Origin: Lentisphaerota bacterium
Lineage (GTDB): Bacteria; Verrucomicrobiota; Kiritimatiellia; JAAZAB01
NCBI GenBank assembly: GCA_016182435.1
Contig: JACPGN010000061.1
Span: forward strand, 1 to 12,008
Direction of reading: 5' to 3'
Length of the DNA stretch: 12,008 nt
The translations under genes were made by a program, and so were the position numbers. Each line of letters opens with the position of its first letter. Positions within the stretch are counted from its first letter, which is position 1. The notes beneath the pieces were generated by a model that saw only the letters and a list, made by a program, of their open reading frames with translations, ran no database searches and had not been told where the DNA came from. Of the stretch, positions 6,422 through 12,008 are shown piece by piece.

Positions 6422-6655
6422 ATGAAAAATCGCATTAAAATTAACCCGGCAATTCATTTCGGCAAACCGTGCGTAGCGGGTACAAGAATAACCGTGCAAA
6501 GTGTTCTGGAACTTGTGCGGGACGGCATTCCATTCGAACAGATTATTCGTGATTACCATCCGGATTTGACGACCGAGGACATCCAGGCCTGCGTTCAATA
6601 TGCCATGGATATTGTGGCGGTCGAAGATGTGCATATCGAAATGGCGCGCGCATGA
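6422..6655 (+). CDS. DUF433 family antitoxin
   Basis: A 77-residue DUF433 (PF04255) protein. Hallmarks are the opening IKINPAIHFGKPCVAGTRI, then VQSVLELVRDGIPFEQII and a YHPDLTTEDIQACVQYA segment; this is a helix-turn-helix-like fold found in antitoxins. I start it at ATG 6422, where TGGAGG lies 5 nt upstream; a GTG at 6410 is in frame but falls before that site. Its stop overlaps the start of the next gene by 4 bp (ATGA), so the two are translationally coupled. By family knowledge it should neutralise the downstream PIN-like toxin and probably repress its own promoter. A weak promoter match (TTGTGT 6351, TAATCT 6374) precedes it. Confidence 0.88.
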   Translation: MKNRIKINPAIHFGKPCVAGTRITVQSVLELVRDGIPFEQIIRDYHPDLTTEDIQACVQYAMDIVAVEDVHIEMARA

Positions 6656-7011
6656 AATTTCTCCTCGACCAGGATGTCTATGCCGTTACGGGACGGTTTC
6701 TGGCCGCGCAGGGACATGAAGTAAAGACGGCATCAGATCTTGGCCTCTCAAGAACGGAAGATTCTGCTTTGCTTGATTCGGCCAAGAAGGATGGTCGGAT
6801 TCTTGTGACTCGTGACCGGGATTTTGGCGGACTCATCTTTATGCATGGAGCCGGCGCCGGGGTTTTGTATTTGCGTATTTTGCCCTCCAACATTGACGAC
6901 GTACATGCGGAGTTGCAGGTTGTGCTCAACCGCTACCAGGAAACGGAATTGAAGAGAGCATTTGTAGTCGTTGAGCCGTTCCGACACCGGTTCAGAAAGA
7001 TAGGCGGCTGA
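6652..7011 (+). CDS. DUF5615 PIN-like toxin
   Basis: A 119-residue DUF5615 (PF18480) protein, a compact PIN-like nuclease family usually partnered with DUF433. It opens with MKFLLDQDV, giving acidic Asp6 and Asp8. A second acidic patch is RTEDSALLDSA (34-44). The LVTRDRDFG motif lies at 51-59, with Asp55 and Asp57. These acidic residues would form the metal site of an RNase-type toxin. The set is complete and the length is normal, so it is probably functional. Its ATG overlaps the antitoxin stop. The right-hand copy of the direct repeat begins 34 bp after it ends. Confidence 0.86.
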   Translation: MKFLLDQDVYAVTGRFLAAQGHEVKTASDLGLSRTEDSALLDSAKKDGRILVTRDRDFGGLIFMHGAGAGVLYLRILPSNIDDVHAELQVVLNRYQETELKRAFVVVEPFRHRFRKIGG

Positions 7012-7045
7012 TTATTTTCTTTGGATTTAATTAAGGTTGATTCTT

Positions 7046-7090
7046 AAATGCTCGTGAGTAAATTATGGTCTAAGTTGTTAAGGCAATAAA
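7046..7090 (+). repeat. Leader/boundary direct repeat, copy 2
   Basis: This copy shares an exact 20-base core (7046-7065) with 5378-5397, followed by TGGTCTAA and a looser match ending near the start of the repeat-protein gene. The first copy carries 5 extra bases after the core. Just upstream, TTAAGGTTGATTC (7031-7043) resembles TTAAGTTGATTC upstream of the antitoxin gene (6379-6390). A weak -35/-10 pair (TTGGAT 7021, TTAAAT 7044, 17-bp spacer) sits at the same place relative to the core as the promoter next to copy 1. Confidence 0.7.
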
Positions 7091-7100
7091 CAAGAACCAC

Positions 7101-8360
7101 ATGATCAAGGCCCGGTACATTAAAAATTTGGAGACCAGGCGCCGGTTGACCCGCAATGGTTGGGGGTGGAAAGCCTGCCCTGCGTTGTCCAGGGTTTTCC
7201 GGGCTGCTTTGATCGCCGCGGCGATCGCAGTTGGCTTCAGTGTTTTCCCGAGCGCGGCAGAGGTAATCGTCGAAACCACGACTTGGAGCAAATATGATAA
7301 CACTGTCCCGAGCGCTTCCGACGTGGTCTCGACCAATGGCCGCATTCCCCTGGGTAACGCCGGAAGAGGCGACGACTATTATGCAATTGCCCCAACTGTA
7401 ATTAAAGACGGGGCCACTTACAAAATGTGGTACACCGGATATGATAGCCCTAATTTCCGCATTTACTATGCCACTTCGCCGGACGGCCTGACCTGGACCA
7501 AATCTAACAATGTCGCTGCGGCCAACTCAGACACAACCTCAACCGACGGCCGCATTCCCCTGGGCAGCAATACCAAAGGCGATGACAGCCATGCTGCCTA
7601 CAACACGGTAATTTTGGATGGGAACACTTACAAAATGTGGTACTCAGGACATGACGGAACTTATTATCGCATTTATTACGCCACGTCATCGAATGGATTG
7701 ACCTGGACCAAATATAGCAATGCCATTCCGGCCAACTCGGACACGAGTTCATCCAATGGCTGCATCCCCATGGGCACTGCCGACACCGGCGACGACAATG
7801 GCGCTCTCATGCCCATGGTAATTAAGGATGGGAACACTTACAAAATGTGGTATTCGGGGGATGATGGCACCAATCGGCGCACTTATTACGCCACGTCGCC
7901 CGATGGCCTCACCTGGACTAAATATAATAATGCCGTCCCGACCAACTCCAACACGACCACGACTGATGGTCGCCTTGCGCTCGGCACCGACGGTAAAGGT
8001 GATGACAATTACATTTCCTTCCCTGCGGTAATTAAGGTTGGGGCCACTTACAAAATGTGGTATTCAGGCTATGATCAGACTAATGAGCGCATTTATCACG
8101 CCACCTCGCCCGATGGTTTGACCTGGACCAAACACAACAACGTAGTTCCAACCAACTCGAACACGACCTCGATTGATGGCCGCATTCCGCGCGGCACCGC
8201 CGGCAAAGGCGATGACAGGCACACTGGTTACTGCGCCGTCATCAGGGAGGGGAACACTTACAAAATGTGGTATTATGGCCAAAATCTTTCCGATACCTAT
8301 ATTCGCATTTATCACGCCACCTGCACGCCACCCGCCGGCACGATTATCTTAGGCTGGTGA
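7101..8360 (+). CDS. Secreted protein of five 70-residue repeats, probable five-bladed beta-propeller
   Basis: A 419-residue protein. After a basic N-terminus, residues about 33-54 form a hydrophobic signal sequence ending SAAE, so it is exported. Residues 61-410 are five repeats of exactly 70 residues, starting at T61, T131, T201, T271 and T341. Each carries TW(S/T)K, a GR(I/L) or GCI segment, GDD, TYKMWY and, except at the end, (I/T)Y(Y/H)ATS. The KMWYSG and YATSPDGLTWTK motifs are typical of the five-bladed propeller proteins of the GH43/GH32-like group, which include glycosidases and phosphorylases. The catalytic acid trio cannot be placed, so it may be a binding propeller. The first TWSK and last YHAT suggest ring closure between N- and C-terminal strands. 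ATG 7101 has no obvious ribosome binding site, and the N-region is unusually long. It lies near another secreted carbohydrate-type protein. Confidence 0.75.
   Translation: MIKARYIKNLETRRRLTRNGWGWKACPALSRVFRAALIAAAIAVGFSVFPSAAEVIVETTTWSKYDNTVPSASDVVSTNGRIPLGNAGRGDDYYAIAPTVIKDGATYKMWYTGYDSPNFRIYYATSPDGLTWTKSNNVAAANSDTTSTDGRIPLGSNTKGDDSHAAYNTVILDGNTYKMWYSGHDGTYYRIYYATSSNGLTWTKYSNAIPANSDTSSSNGCIPMGTADTGDDNGALMPMVIKDGNTYKMWYSGDDGTNRRTYYATSPDGLTWTKYNNAVPTNSNTTTTDGRLALGTDGKGDDNYISFPAVIKVGATYKMWYSGYDQTNERIYHATSPDGLTWTKHNNVVPTNSNTTSIDGRIPRGTAGKGDDRHTGYCAVIREGNTYKMWYYGQNLSDTYIRIYHATCTPPAGTIILGW
7281..8330 (+). repeat. Five tandem 210-bp units inside the propeller gene
   Basis: Unit starts fall at 7281, 7491, 7701, 7911 and 8121, exactly 210 bp apart with no length change. 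The sequence ACTTACAAAATGTGGTA recurs at 7416, 7626, 7836, 8046 and 8256. High DNA similarity with fixed length points to relatively recent internal duplication under strong length constraint. Confidence 0.9.
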
Positions 8361-8408
8361 AGCCGCGCAACCCTATTCCTGCAATTTTTCCGCATTCCGC
8401 ATTATCCT

Positions 8409-8437
8409 TTGACTATGCCGGGCGATTGCCTTATGAT
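8409..8437 (+). promoter_or_regulatory. Sigma70-type promoter for the pyrH operon
   Basis: TTGACT (8409-8414), a 17-bp spacer and TATGAT (8432-8437) form the closest match to consensus in the window, 48 bp before the pyrH ATG. A transcript from here would cover pyrH, frr and probably the two genes after them. Confidence 0.65.
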
Positions 8438-8485
8438 AGCGACCGGTAAGCCATAAAGACAATTGCCGCCTCGGGGAAGCGCGTT

Positions 8486-9235
8486 ATGACCAAAAAGCCA
8501 TTCGGCCGCAGCAGGTATAAGCGGGTCCTTTTAAAACTCAGCGGCGAGGCCATGCGCAGCAAGCAAGCCCGCTTAAGTATTGAGCCGGACATGGTGCAGA
8601 CCATCGCCAGGCGGATCAAGAGCGCCCAGGCCATGGGCGTTCAGATTGCGGTAGTCATCGGCGGGGGCAACATTTTCCGGGGCGGGCGCGGACAAGCCCA
8701 CGGGATTGACCGCACCACCGGCGATTACATGGGCATGCTGGCCACGCTGGTTAACGCCCTGGCGCTCCAGGATGCCCTCGAAAAAATCGGGATCGAAACG
8801 CGCGCGCAGACCGCCATCGAAATAAAGCAGATTGCCGAGCCGTTCATCCGCCGGCGGGCAATCCGGCATCTGGAAAAGGGCCGCGTGGTCATTTTCGGGG
8901 GCGGCACGGGCAATCCCTATTTCACCACCGACAGCGCCGCCGCCCTGCGGGCCAACGAAATCGGCGCCGAGATCCTGTTGAAAGCCACCAAGGTAGATGG
9001 GATTTACACAGATGATCCGCTGGAAAATTCGCGCGCCCGGCGCTACACGAGCCTGACCTTTGACCAGGCCCTGAAGGATTCGCTCAAGGTGATGGATCCG
9101 GCCGCTTTTGCCTTGTGCATGGAAAACAATATTCCTATTATTGTATTCGATTTTTTCAAGGCCGGGAACATTGAGCGCGTACTGGCCGGTCAACGGGTCG
9201 GCACGCTGGTCCGCAACCTTGCGGGCGGCAAATAA
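8486..9235 (+). CDS. pyrH: UMP kinase
   Basis: UMP kinase transfers phosphate from ATP to UMP to give UDP, an essential cytoplasmic step in pyrimidine nucleotide synthesis; the bacterial enzyme is a hexamer of the amino-acid-kinase fold. Signatures are KLSGEAM at 17-23, GGGNIFRG at 59-66, RTTGDYMGMLAT from 76, GGGTGNPYFTTDSA at 138-151, KATKVDGIYTDDP at 166-178 and MDPAAFALC from 203. The protein has 249 residues against about 240 in E. coli, the extra being a basic N-terminal tail. The ATG at 8486 has GGGGAA upstream. frr follows after 19 bp, the usual pairing in bacteria; rpsB and tsf, often upstream, are absent here. Confidence 0.97.
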   Translation: MTKKPFGRSRYKRVLLKLSGEAMRSKQARLSIEPDMVQTIARRIKSAQAMGVQIAVVIGGGNIFRGGRGQAHGIDRTTGDYMGMLATLVNALALQDALEKIGIETRAQTAIEIKQIAEPFIRRRAIRHLEKGRVVIFGGGTGNPYFTTDSAAALRANEIGAEILLKATKVDGIYTDDPLENSRARRYTSLTFDQALKDSLKVMDPAAFALCMENNIPIIVFDFFKAGNIERVLAGQRVGTLVRNLAGGK

Positions 9236-9254
9236 CGCTTGCGCGGAGCGCATT

Positions 9255-9818
9255 ATGGAATCGCTGGATGATGTCTTGCTGGGAACCGAAGACAAGATGC
9301 AAAAGGCGGCGGAATTCCTGCACCAGCAGTTTGGGGGCTTGCGCACCGGCAAGGCCTCGGTCAGCCTGGTAGACCACCTGGTCATTTCCTATTACGGCGC
9401 CCAAGTGCGTTTGCGCGAGATCGCCAACATTACGACTCCCGATTTGCGGCTGATTTTGATTAACGCCTATGATCCCACCGCCCTGGGGGCCATCGAAAAA
9501 GCCATTATTGGGGCCAACCTCGGCGTCACGCCGCTCAATGACGGGCGGGTCATCCGCATTCCCATCCCGGAACTCAGCGAGGAGCGCCGCTATGAGCTTG
9601 CCAAGGTCGCCAAGCAGATGACCGAGAAGGCGCGCGTGGCCATCCGCAATATTCGCCAGGAGGCCAATGAACAGGTCAAGAGCCTGCTTAAAGCCAGCTC
9701 GATCACCGAGGACGATAAAGCCCACGCCCTCAAGGAAATCCAGAAATACACGGATGACGCAATCAAGAAAATGGATCAGATGATGGAGGCCAAGGAAAAG
9801 GAATTGATGACGTTCTAA
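9255..9818 (+). CDS. frr: Ribosome recycling factor
   Basis: RRF splits post-termination ribosomes together with EF-G. This 187-residue copy is normal in length (185 in E. coli) and has the family pattern: a three-helix bundle with FGGLRTGKAS near residue 25, the small domain with YYGA and LREIANIT, then DGRVIRIPIPELSEERR, and the C-terminal helix containing KARVAIRNIRQEAN. I start at ATG 9255, where GGAG precedes it; the frame is open upstream, but that part overlaps pyrH. It ends 131 bp before the proline-rich gene. Confidence 0.97.
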   Translation: MESLDDVLLGTEDKMQKAAEFLHQQFGGLRTGKASVSLVDHLVISYYGAQVRLREIANITTPDLRLILINAYDPTALGAIEKAIIGANLGVTPLNDGRVIRIPIPELSEERRYELAKVAKQMTEKARVAIRNIRQEANEQVKSLLKASSITEDDKAHALKEIQKYTDDAIKKMDQMMEAKEKELMTF

Positions 9819-9850
9819 GGCGGCCTTTTGCCCCAAGGGGAGCAAAGACG

Positions 9851-9914
9851 GACGACGGACCCTCCTTCGCCCGAGAGCTTCGGAGGGCAGGCGATGGATG
9901 ACAGACGACGGACC
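9851..9914 (+). repeat. 11-bp direct repeat flanking a hairpin between frr and the proline-rich gene
   Basis: GACGACGGACC occurs at 9851-9861 and 9904-9914. Between the copies lies a CCCTCC/GGAGGG stem (9860-9887) with a long loop. It resembles the hairpin repeats of the left part of the window and may be a small inserted element or a weak transcription stop within the operon. Confidence 0.4.
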
Positions 9915-9949
9915 GGAGAAGATGGCCTTGGATCAGCAGGAGCAAAGCC

Positions 9950-11080
9950 GTGACCGATAATACCCCCACCGATCAACCGGCGAAGACGCCGCCGGACAGC
10001 AACCATAAGAAAAAAGAGACCGCCCGGATTTCTTTAGAGAGCGCTCTTGCACTCCATGCCAAAAAGGCCACGAGCCCTGTCCCCGGCATACCCACCCACC
10101 CGGCGGCCAGCGGGCCGATTCCGCAAACCATTCGCCTGAAACGCCCGCCCACCTCCCAGATCACGCTGCAACCCGTCACTCCGCTGTCCCCGGAAAAAAA
10201 AGCCGGTGAGAGCGCTCCCGGGCCCTCGCCTACCCCCCTTCGGCCGGCGGCCGCAGAAACAATAAAGCGGCAGACTGTGCCCATCAGCTTGGAAGATTCG
10301 AGCGCGCTCAAGAAGCTCATTGATCTTAAGCGAACCACGGGCCCGATTATGGGTATCCCCACGCATACCGGACCGATCCCGCAAACTATTCGCCTGAAAC
10401 GCCCGCCTACCGCTCCCATTGCCGCTCAACCGCTGCAACCGGTCGGGCCATCCACTGTGGTAAAAGCGCTCAGAAATGGCGAGCAGACCGCCACGGAAGC
10501 GCCGACGGCCGTCAAAGAGCCAGACGTGTCCAAGACGGTGACAGCACGGATCGTACTGGAAGAGCCAATACCGCCGGCCACTGCGTCTAAACGATCCACA
10601 ACTCAGATTCCACCTATCGCGACCGAGGCGCCGCCCATACCCAGAACGATCCGTCTGAAACGGCCGTCCGGCCTGAGCGCCAGCCTACCCGAGCCCGGCC
10701 AGGGAGACGAGTCGGGTCGGCCAGGAGACGCGACCGAGGAAGCCGCCTTGGCCGCAAACGTGGATCAGACCGCCCCGACGGTCAGGAAAGCGGAAACCTC
10801 GCGAATCGAGCTGCCCAGTATGGAGAGCGTCCTGGCGCCCACGGTTCCGCGTAAGACGATCAAGATCAAGCGCACTGAGCGCACCGTCGCGCCGCGCGAA
10901 CCCGCAGAGGAAGCCGCCGCTACGGCCGTAACGCCTGCGGTTGACGAGGACGACCAAGGGCTAATCTTTCCAATTGCGGCGGCTGCGGCGACGCTTTGCA
11001 TCGCTGGCCTGGTCTATATTATGGCGGCCCAGGCATTTGGCCTTCATTTGCCCCTGCCTTCATCCATGCAACTGCATTAA
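9950..11080 (+). CDS. Proline/threonine-rich single-TM protein with alternating repeat motifs
   Basis: A 376-residue protein of unknown function. It starts at GTG 9950, with AGGAG 7 nt upstream. Residues 1-340 are low in complexity and probably disordered. Two short motifs alternate four times: type A (TARISLE, TVPISLED, TARIVLEE, TSRIELP) and type B (three near-identical IPxTIRLKRP copies and the divergent KTIKIKR). A hydrophobic segment near 341-363 (FPIAAAAATLCIAGLVYIM) forms one membrane helix, leaving a short tail, so most of the protein probably faces the cytoplasm. No signal peptide or enzyme domain is visible. Similar arrays of K-x-T-x-R-I-x-L and IRLKRP motifs occur, from memory, in PVC-group proteins near thioredoxin genes. 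Position after pyrH-frr and 26 bp before the thioredoxin start implies co-transcription. The motifs could be docking or modification sites; I have no direct evidence. Confidence 0.8.
   Translation: MTDNTPTDQPAKTPPDSNHKKKETARISLESALALHAKKATSPVPGIPTHPAASGPIPQTIRLKRPPTSQITLQPVTPLSPEKKAGESAPGPSPTPLRPAAAETIKRQTVPISLEDSSALKKLIDLKRTTGPIMGIPTHTGPIPQTIRLKRPPTAPIAAQPLQPVGPSTVVKALRNGEQTATEAPTAVKEPDVSKTVTARIVLEEPIPPATASKRSTTQIPPIATEAPPIPRTIRLKRPSGLSASLPEPGQGDESGRPGDATEEAALAANVDQTAPTVRKAETSRIELPSMESVLAPTVPRKTIKIKRTERTVAPREPAEEAAATAVTPAVDEDDQGLIFPIAAAAATLCIAGLVYIMAAQAFGLHLPLPSSMQLH
10115..10411 (+). repeat. 39-bp direct repeats inside the proline-rich gene
   Basis: The segments 10115-10153 and 10373-10411 match at 36 of 39 bases and encode PIPQTIRLKRPPT. 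They are 258 bp (86 codons) apart, so the frame is kept. A more diverged third copy lies around 10634-10670. They are the DNA trace of motif B duplication. Confidence 0.8.
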
Positions 11081-11106
11081 CTTGATCTCAAGAGGAGAAC
11101 TTGGCC

Positions 11107-11404
11107 ATGGCTTCCAACCTGATCGTGCAGCTTTCTGACACAAACTGGGACGCGGAAGTAACGCAAGCGGCAACGCCCGTGCTGGTGGATTTCTGGGCCG
11201 AGTGGTGCGGCCCTTGCAAGCTGATTGCTCCGCTCCTCGATGAATTGGCCGGCGAACTATCCGGCAAAATCAAGATCGGCAAGGTTAATGTTGACCAGAG
11301 CCAGGAGCTGGCCGCCAGTTTTCAAGGGGGGCGTAGTTCAGGAACAGATGGTTGGCGCCCTGCGCAAAGCCGATCTGAAAGCCAAGCTCAACGCCTACCT
11401 GTGA
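11107..11404 (+). pseudogene. trxA: Thioredoxin gene broken by internal deletion and frameshift
   Basis: The N-terminal part is a normal thioredoxin: VLVDFWAEWCGPCK with redox cysteines 34 and 37, then KIGKVNVDQ and ELAASF. The expected next segment, which holds the cis-proline (a YGVRSIPTLLVF-like stretch), is missing. In frame, the sequence runs on as nonsense to a stop at 11416-11418. In the +1 frame it resumes as a proper C-terminus, KGGVVQEQMVGALRKADL to a TGA at 11402-11404. A deletion of about 38 nt between two copies of GTTTTCAA explains both the loss and the frame change. Without the cis-proline loop and the last strands, the product should not fold or work. The ATG at 11107 lies 9 nt after AGGAG; the TTG at 11101 is too close to it. 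Genuine pseudogene and assembly error cannot be told apart here. Confidence 0.85.
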
Positions 11405-11418
11405 GCTGGGTTAATTAG

Positions 11419-11441
11419 GCGGCAAAGCCGCAACTTTTACG
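11419..11441 (+). terminator. Weak intrinsic terminator after the thioredoxin gene
   Basis: GCGGC-AAA-GCCGC (11419-11431) is followed by AACTTTTA, a short T run. It lies just after the shifted-frame thioredoxin stop and would end the pyrH operon. The T run is modest. Confidence 0.4.
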
Positions 11442-11448
11442 ATTATTA

Positions 11449-11510
11449 GCCACAAAAAAGCACAGGCAGAGCACAAAAAAATTATTGTGAATCTTGTGCA
11501 TCTTTGTGGC
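11449..11510. repeat. Long inverted repeat between convergent genes
   Basis: GCCACAAA (11449-11456) pairs with TTTGTGGC (11503-11510). The inner arms are rich in GCACA on the left and TTGTGCA on the right, giving an interrupted palindrome of about 62 bp. It lies between the converging thioredoxin and DUF362 genes and could stop transcription from both sides. Its A-rich left arm and T-rich right arm give a T tract in either direction. Confidence 0.5.
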
Positions 11511-11530
11511 AACTTTGAAATTCCTATGCT

Positions 11531-12008
11531 TTAAATTAACGCCGCCGCCATCCGGCCCAGGCGGCCGTCGGCGAGCTTCAGGTATTCAATGTTGCGCGGG
11601 TCGTGAAGCAGCAATTGACTTCCCGCGGCATCAATCGCCACGGGATCAAAGCTCGCCAGAATCATACCCAGTCTCTTTGCGGTTCCGGCCAGGTGCATAC
11701 CGGTAAGCGCCACGGAAGCATCCACCACGCATAAGTCCGGCTTTTTGTAGCTACAGATATCCACAATCGCGCGATGCGTGCTGGGTTGGTGCAGTTTGGA
11801 TTTATTCCACGAGCCCTGGTAAATGCGCCCGGGGGCAATGCCGAACATGTTTTTCATTGCAATGGTCGTTACCGTCATGCTGTGGTCTTTGAGGACCGGC
11901 GCCGAGATGACAAACGCCCCGCTTAGGATTTCCGGAAGATGAAACTCCTTTAACTGCAAGGCGTCTTTATTCCTGAGGACAACGGCCTTGGCGGTATTGA
12001 AATCAATC
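11531..12008 (-). CDS. DUF362 family protein, 3' part
   Basis: The frame is open to the right edge, so the 5' part of the gene is outside the window. The visible 158 residues match the DUF362 (PF04015) family: VISAPVLKDHSMTVTTIAMKN, NMFGIAPG, KPDLCVVDASVALTG, then ILASFDPVAIDAAG, ending MAAALI. DUF362 proteins are often fused to or found with iron-sulfur domains; no CxxC cluster is visible in this part and the protein ends soon after the DUF362 core, so it looks like the stand-alone type. The function is not established, with redox or metal-related roles suggested by context in other genomes. The internal TTG at 11959 is unlikely to be the start because similarity continues upstream of it. 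Confidence 0.82.
   Translation of the reverse strand, partial: IDFNTAKAVVLRNKDALQLKEFHLPEILSGAFVISAPVLKDHSMTVTTIAMKNMFGIAPGRIYQGSWNKSKLHQPSTHRAIVDICSYKKPDLCVVDASVALTGMHLAGTAKRLGMILASFDPVAIDAAGSQLLLHDPRNIEYLKLADGRLGRMAAALI

Noticed and set aside
8573..9385. 270-codon minus-strand frame across pyrH and frr
   Set aside because: It is antisense to two certain housekeeping genes; a by-product of GC-rich codon use.
9156..9845. 229-codon minus-strand frame across frr
   Set aside because: It is antisense to frr, with no family resemblance.
11332..11338. G-run in the thioredoxin gene considered as a simple homopolymer frameshift or programmed slippage site
   Set aside because: A one-base slip would restore the frame but not the missing cis-proline segment, so a deletion is needed.

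Overview
The window looks like a chromosomal contig from an uncultured Gram-negative bacterium. A PVC-superphylum lineage (Verrucomicrobiota, Kiritimatiellota, Lentisphaerota or a neighbour) is my best guess. This rests on the pyrH-frr pair followed by a proline-rich one-TM protein and a thioredoxin gene, a secreted GHL10/DUF187-type protein, a bacterial ERCC4-type nuclease, and intergenic DNA full of GC-rich hairpin repeats. No rRNA gene or other decisive marker is present, so this is inference. I see no tRNA, CRISPR array or transposase gene.

Region 1 (1-253) holds the end of an unrecognised small protein. Region 2 (254-1629) has no convincing gene. It carries two 45-bp near-identical repeats with a built-in hairpin, two clusters of GC-rich stem-loop repeats, and a short stretch that may be debris of a PIN-domain toxin gene.

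Region 3 (1630-2787, minus strand) encodes a specialised NusG/RfaH-like antiterminator followed by a GmhB-like heptose-bisphosphate phosphatase, with a perfect 9-bp stem hairpin between them. This suggests a surface-polysaccharide or LPS link. Divergent from it is a large secreted GHL10-type protein (2866-5340). The two candidate divergent promoters overlap on the same -10 bases.

Region 4 (5341-7100) holds an ERCC4 (XPF/Mus81-type) nuclease with a (HhH)2 domain and a DUF433/DUF5615 toxin-antitoxin pair. It is bracketed by a direct repeat with a 20-bp identical core, which looks like a cassette or repeat-mediated insertion. Without this segment the two secreted-protein genes on either side would be adjacent. 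Region 5 (7101-8360) encodes a secreted protein of five exact 70-residue repeats, probably a five-bladed beta-propeller.

Region 6 (8409-11404) is a housekeeping cluster behind a strong sigma70-like promoter: pyrH (UMP kinase), frr (ribosome recycling factor), a proline-rich one-TM protein built from four alternating motif pairs, and a thioredoxin gene. The thioredoxin gene has lost its cis-proline segment and is frameshifted, apparently by a deletion between short direct repeats. A hairpin-rich intergenic stretch separates it from a convergent DUF362 gene that runs off the right edge.
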